64,000 nucleotides of DNA from contig JAECYW010000006.1 in NCBI GenBank assembly GCA_023014335.1, positions 496,001-560,000 on the forward strand. The letters are read 5' to 3'. The stretch's first letter is position 1. Every line of letters starts with the position of its first letter. This DNA is from Galerina marginata (Eukaryota; Basidiomycota; Agaricomycetes; Agaricales; Galerinaceae). Of this stretch, positions 59,198 to 64,000 are shown piece by piece. A program made the translations under genes and the position numbers. A model generated the notes under the pieces. That model saw nothing but the letters and a program-made list of their open reading frames with translations, was not told the DNA's origin and did no database searches.

Positions 59198-62166
59198 ATG
59201 TCGCTGGAGGAGATGCACGCTTCTCGCGCGGAGCAGAGAAGACAGCGGCTGCTGGAAGTAGAGCAGGAGCTCGCGGTGGAGGAGGCGGAAGCACTCAAGA
59301 TGACAGAGGTCTGTGCTCTCTCTCTGCCTTTCTTTCGTGCCACATGTCTCTGTTCTGAAACCGCACACGACAGGAGCAACGACTGATGCTGCACAGGCCA
59401 TTCGCGGCTGTAAAAGCCGAGTTCACGGACCTCGACGGGCAGAGGTGGACACAGACGGCGCTGCGTATGCGGCAGGTACGCCCAGCCCTTCTCATTCTCG
59501 TTTGGAAGGTGTAGCTTACTTATTCGTGTCGTCCTAGCCACCCCAGCCGCAGCCTCTGCCTCAGCACCGTATTTCTCGGCAAAATAAGGCGCAGGCGAAA
59601 ACAAACGGGACATTTGTGGTGCTCACGAACGCAGATCTCGCTTCGTTCGCACCGGAAGAAACCATCCGCGCCTCCTCCTTTATTCCACCTCCTTTCCCTT
59701 CTCCTCACATTCAAACGTGACTCATGTCCGCCTTCCCCTGCCTTCGTCTACCTCCGTTCAGACCCAGCTTCGCGATTCAGCTGGCACTGCCAAACCACGC
59801 AGCCAAGTTGACATCGACCTCGTCTACTCCACTCCTAAAAATAACCCCCACCCTCTCATACCCGACGCGAACGCCAAGAAGCACCGGGACGGCACGCGCA
59901 CGCGTTCGCCCATCAAAGGTTTATTCCCCGCACGACAGGTGCCGACTGTTTCTGTTTCTGGTACCGCCGGCACACCTGCAGCGGGTGCGGGAGTGTCGTC
60001 ATCGTCAGTGCCTCCGCCATCATCTCCTCTACGGCAGTGTCATGTGCGTCAGACAGAGTGGATCGCGGAAGAGACGGACGACGAGGCAGAAGACCACGCC
60101 CTGCGCAGGAGAAAGGGCCAGGGAAAGGGCAAGACGAAAAGCAAAAGTACCGGACCATGCTTCGGGCTCGAGCCCCAACGGCGCCGGCTGCGGCAGTAGT
60201 GACCGTTTCCTCGGTTTTGTCTTTGAGGTCGAGCTCGGCGAATTTGTCTGCGTCTCCGTCTGCGTTCGAGGGAGAGGGCGTGGGCACGAGCACGAGTTCG
60301 TCTTCTCCACCACCTCAGGATAGACAAGGAGAGGAAGGGGAAGACGCACTATCCTCGAACTCTCTCCTTGACCCGCCCTCCCCCACTTCCCCGTCTTTCC
60401 CGCGGAATGGATCGAAAGGCACGGGCCTACGCTCACGCCCCGTCTCTATCTCTATCTCGGACTTACTCGACCCGAACCCGCCCCCTTACGCAAGAAGCGT
60501 CGTTCTCACGGACCTGCTTGACCTGCCCCCACCCCCTCGCCCGGGCAGTGTCGTTCTCGCGGACCTGCTCGAGCCGTCTCTGCCCCTGCCTCCGCGCACG
60601 ATTTCTTTCCTGCTTAATCTGTCCGTGTCGAGTAGTAAGGAGGAGGAGGGGTCGAGTGATGATGAGGGGGACAGGTCAACTGATGAGGATGATGTGTTGG
60701 ACGATAATTTCGGGTCTGGATCTGGAAGCGACGACGACGACGGGAAGAAGGACGCGGACGGGGATGACGAAGAAGTCGACGACGACTCCGAATTACTGAC
60801 GTGTTCCCCTGGGCTGACTCCTGCCAGTGGCGCTGGAACGAGCTCGAGGTCGAGGTCGCCGCGGAGCAGGCTGCATGTTCTTCTGGGTGATGAACGCGCT
60901 GGGGCTGGGGCAGGGTGGGGAAACGATGGGGGAGGAGTGGGGGAAGGAGGAGGGTTCGAGCCCGGCGCGACGTCTACGCCTTTACCAAGCGCAGTTTCGC
61001 TATCAACGGCTGATTTGATGCCAGATTCAACACCACCTGCACCTGCTTCGACTCCAGCTTCCACACCAGCACCAGCATCGACATGAACACCAGTACCAGC
61101 ACCCCCGTTCACGCCTATCCCACCCGTGTCTGCATCTGCGTCTTCCTCCCTGCGAGGCTGGGACGGTTGTGATAGGGATGAGGAAGAAGATGGCCCAGCG
61201 TCCGTGCTGGCCCCAACCACGACGTCTTTTGCTTTAGGAATGGGAGTTGCAGCGGGAGATGGTCGAGTTCATGCAGCCGTACCGACAGTATCGATTTCAC
61301 TGTCGACATCGACATCAGCATCGGCATCAATGCCAGCACGAGCTTCGGTACCAGCATCAACGCCAGCACCGCCGTTCACGCCGATCCCACCTGTGTTTGC
61401 TTCCGCGTCTCCGTCCCTGCGGAGGTTTTGGGGAGGAGGAGATGAAGAGGAGGAGGAAGACCACTCAGCGCCTGCGCCGACACCATTCCCCTCGCCCATA
61501 CCCAAGCTGGTGGCCCCAGTCCTTCGAGACTCAGGTCATCTCATGCCTGGTTCGGGATCGGCGGCACTATCGATATCGTCGACGCCGTTTGCGCTGCCCA
61601 CTCCGAATGCGTCGTCGACGCCTTTCTCGACACCTTATTATACGCCTCGCTCTACTCTTCCATCCGCATCAGTTTCCAAATCCACCGCCCCAACCTCATC
61701 CGCCTCTTTCGCGTCTTCCTACACCCCATCCTCCTCCTTGACTACAAGTTCTTCGTCCTCGTCCTCTTTCTACCCATCAGGAATACTATCGAGCCCAGGG
61801 ACGCCCTCACCCGTGCATCAACACCAACGACATCATCAGCACAGCTTCTCGACGCGCGGGCGAGAAGGCCTCGTGTTGTCTTCTGGCTCTCTGTCTGCGC
61901 TGGAGCTGTCCTCTTTGGGGGCGAGTTTGGGCGGGCGGGAGGAGGGTGGGAATAGGCGGGAGGAGGAGGAGACGCCGATGCCGAGTCCTACCGACTGTGG
62001 GGTTGGAAGTGGAAGGGGCAGGAGGAAGGGCTTCAGTCTGGATTTAGATCCGGGAGCGGGTGCTCGTGCGGGTGTTGCTTCGAATTCGAACGCTGCGTCT
62101 GCGTCTAGTTCAGGTTCTGCGCCTGTGGCCGGCGTCGTACCGTGGCTGAGGTCTTCGTTCAGCTGA
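59198..62166 (+). CDS. Large disordered Ser/Pro/Ala-rich protein, one in-frame stop
   Basis: Exons 59198-59308 and 59374-59475 and an exon from 59538 join in phase 0 and encode a coiled-coil start: MSLEEMHASRAEQRRQRLLE, then EQRLMLHRPFAAVKAEFTDL and LRMRQ. After a frame change near 59700, which I could not resolve with an intron, the frame 59717-60148 continues (IAEETDDEAEDHALRRRKGQ). A 50-nt intron (AAAA/GTACCG to GCGGCAG/TAGTG, about 60149-60198) links it in phase to a long low-complexity part up to 62166. That part has repeated LTDLLDLPPP/LADLLEPSLP motifs and acidic stretches (DEDDVLDDNF). A TGA at 61084-61086 interrupts it. Function is unknown. The antisense strand also has a long frame (61220-60486), but it is acidic and Ser-rich by shadowing. 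Confidence 0.5.
61040..61480. repeat. Internal tandem duplication, 267-bp offset
   Basis: GTTCACGCCTATCCCACC at 61107 recurs as GTTCACGCCGATCCCACC at 61374, and the flanks match on both sides (APPFTPIPPVSASASSSLRG and APPFTPIPPVFASASPSLRR). The offset of 267 is a multiple of three, so the frame is kept. Confidence 0.75.
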
Positions 62167-62554
62167 TCTCCACGTCGCCCTCGCAAGTCGTTCGGTTTAC
62201 TTCGATTTGGTTTTCTTGGCTCATTCAGCCTGGGTTCACGATATCGACTAGCAGCTGTCTGGACTTTGTCATCGACATCGTCACTCTCGGTGTGCTCTGG
62301 TCCTCCACCTCCATGGTTCAACTTCACGCCCTCGTCCATCTAATCCTCAAACTCAAACGTCAAGACCGGGTACTCTATTGGACCAGTGTTCTTTCCCGCG
62401 TTAGCTTCAGCTTGCATTGGGCGTTTTCAAGCATTGCACCTCCCCTTCGGAATTCTATCATGTTTACGTTCGTCCTCGTCCCTTCTTCCTCGTTGTTCCC
62501 ATCCATTCTCGTCGACATTGTCGTTACCATTACCATCGCCGTCATTACCATCAT

Positions 62555-62632
62555 CTGCATCATCATCATCTGCATCATCATCATCTGCATCATCATCATC
62601 TGCATCATCGTTATCTGCATCATCGTCATCAT
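62555..62632. repeat. 15-bp CTGCATCATCATCAT microsatellite
   Basis: About five units of CTGCATCATCATCAT, the last two with CGTTAT or CGTCAT. The minus strand would encode an Asp/Ala repeat (DDDDAD), but no gene is supported around it. Confidence 0.9.
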
Positions 62633-62644
62633 CTACATCTCGTC

Positions 62645-64000
62645 CTCGCTCCCGCCTACCTGCTACCAACATCGCGCCCGGATCTCAAATTTGAAGCTCA
62701 AGAGACTTGAACACGGAACACTGACTATTTATCCCTCGGAGCGTCTTTAGTTTTATGAATTCGCACTCTTCCTTTCTTTTTTATTGTCTTTCTCTCTCCC
62801 GTCTTCATTCATCGAACCATCGAACCATCGAATCCTCGAACCACGGATCACGGATAACTGCTGCAATTTTCTTTTTCTCATCGCCATTTTCTTTCTGCCT
62901 ACATCTACAATCACATTTACCTTCCTCCGTTCCTAGTCATAGCCATCCCTCACGAACTTGACCTCGAACTCGAACTCGAACTCGAAGTACAAGAACCATT
63001 TTCCAAATGTTAAACCACTAGATTACGATAAACCTTACCCATTCCTAGTCTAATCTAGTCCGCTTCGTCGCTATCGAGTTGCTCGTTGCTTTTTTCTTTT
63101 CTCTAGCATGTATCAAATCAAACAATTATTCCATCAACATGATCCTCCTACTTTCGCGTCATTACTGTTCTACGTCTAAGATGCGAACTTGGGCTAGAAA
63201 TTCCGTGTTATTGACGGGCTCAAGTTCGACTATCTCCTCGAACTCGGAGTTCGCGATTTTCACTTGACTCACGCAGGCTGCGGGGAAGTATTTATGATCC
63301 AATTCTACGTGTTTCTCAGTGCTTCATTCTACGCTTGACAACATGACGAATACTTGATGCTCTGTCCTCGCTGAATATTTCAGGGCCAGTTTTACCTCAG
63401 GCATCATTTCAGTTTATTTGTCTTGGACTAAGTTTTGCTCGGTTCCTACGAAATCTCTGCAGACTCGACTTTCGGGATTTGGAAAATGTAACGCTTTCCG
63501 CAAATAAACGGGGCGTAGATTCACTTTAAATTCATGTGGTTGTTCAAGTGGAGGCGGTGGAACGGTTGGTAAACTTGGAGAATAACTTTCATCGGTTGAA
63601 GAAGCTATTGGCTAACGAGCAGGTAGATCAGAGGGAGGCGATCAGAAACGACGCCCAATAATGACTCCTTGGTAGAGACAGAGCTGATAAAGTTAGTTAT
63701 GGGTATTACGAATGCGTCATTCAATCAAACGATCAAGGTGACCCAATTGTTCGTTTTCTAAATCCTTTTCCTCTTAGCTACTTCGCGTATTGGTTGCAGT
63801 GGCGCAATGTTTCCGATGTACTATGCGTCCAAAATAATCCTAAATACTCATACTTACTAGAAAATCTACGTATCCGTAACTATGTACGATTAGTATGCGA
63901 TGCAGTAGCTGAGTACCGTAATATGTGGGTAAATAAGCTCTGACTGAATTAAATGCCGGTGCGTGGTTGGGCCGCCGACCACCACAATGACGAGCCGGTT
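62645..64000. other. No gene recognised to the end of the window
   Basis: Short frames only. 62810-62850 has CATCGAAC repeats and 62950-62990 has GAACTCGAACTC repeats. No motif was found. Confidence 0.4.

Noticed and set aside
60486..61220. 244-codon minus-strand acidic open frame
   Set aside because: It is antisense to the plus-strand gene that has coiled-coil exons and matching splice phases; Ser/Asp richness follows from the complementary codons.
62142..62750. 202-codon plus-strand hydrophobic frame and the antisense acidic frame at 62427-62672
   Set aside because: Both are dominated by the CTGCATCATCATCAT microsatellite, which makes Ile/Cys runs on one strand and Asp/Ala runs on the other.
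1..64000. tRNA or rRNA genes
   Set aside because: I looked for GGTTCGA-type T-loops and rRNA-like conserved stretches on both strands and found none with matching partner stems. This was a visual search only.

Overview
This window looks like accessory, transposon-rich DNA from a filamentous basidiomycete, most probably an Agaricomycete (mushroom). The reasons are introns of about 47-65 nt with GT-AG or GC-AG ends, an F-box protein, NACHT and NACHT-WD40 (NLR/STAND) genes, Ty3/gypsy gag-like fragments, a broken RecQ-like helicase of the kind expanded in Agaricomycetes, and uncharacterised proteins with a VELN/VDIK core. I see no rRNA, tRNA, CRISPR array or prokaryotic feature.

Layout. 0.4-9 kb is a transposon graveyard. 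It holds a small terminal-inverted-repeat (TIR) element, a gag remnant, a helicase pseudogene, a three-exon hypothetical gene with one internal stop, a divergent Ser/Pro-rich repeat gene broken by a 4-bp duplication, and another transposon-protein remnant. Three arrays of one 22-23 bp minisatellite family interrupt these, and a 2 x 323 bp palindrome lies at 7.65-8.33 kb. 9-13 kb has degenerate repeats and AT-rich sequence. 13.3-20.5 kb has a 207-aa protein with a DIK nuclease-like core, the C-terminal half of a Rho GTPase with an abnormal 1.9-kb intron, and an intact six-exon 360-aa gene of the same broad kind as the 207-aa one. 20.9-29.6 kb contains two diverged copies of one sequence block on either side of an F-box gene. 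29.6-46.9 kb is mostly without recognisable genes; it holds two foldback DNA elements and a second Rho fragment with the same strange intron type.

47-48.3 kb is a NACHT pseudogene with at least four lesions. 48.9-50.9 kb is a long, disordered, possibly SET3-like reading frame with three in-frame stops. 52.16-56.59 kb is the centrepiece: an intact ten-exon NLR of 1318 aa with a helical N-terminus, a NACHT NTPase with good Walker motifs, and eight nearly identical 42-aa WD40 repeats. 59.2-62.2 kb is a large disordered low-complexity gene with one in-frame stop.

Functionally, the NLR is a candidate innate-immunity or allorecognition receptor: the WD40 array would sense, the NACHT domain would switch, and the N-terminal helices would signal. 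It sits next to a dead NACHT relative. The F-box protein would be an SCF adaptor. Most other content is decaying mobile DNA. The many single in-frame stops could be decay, C-to-T mutation, unrecognised short introns or assembly errors. All exon structures were worked out by hand from reading frame and splice consensus and were not checked against transcripts.
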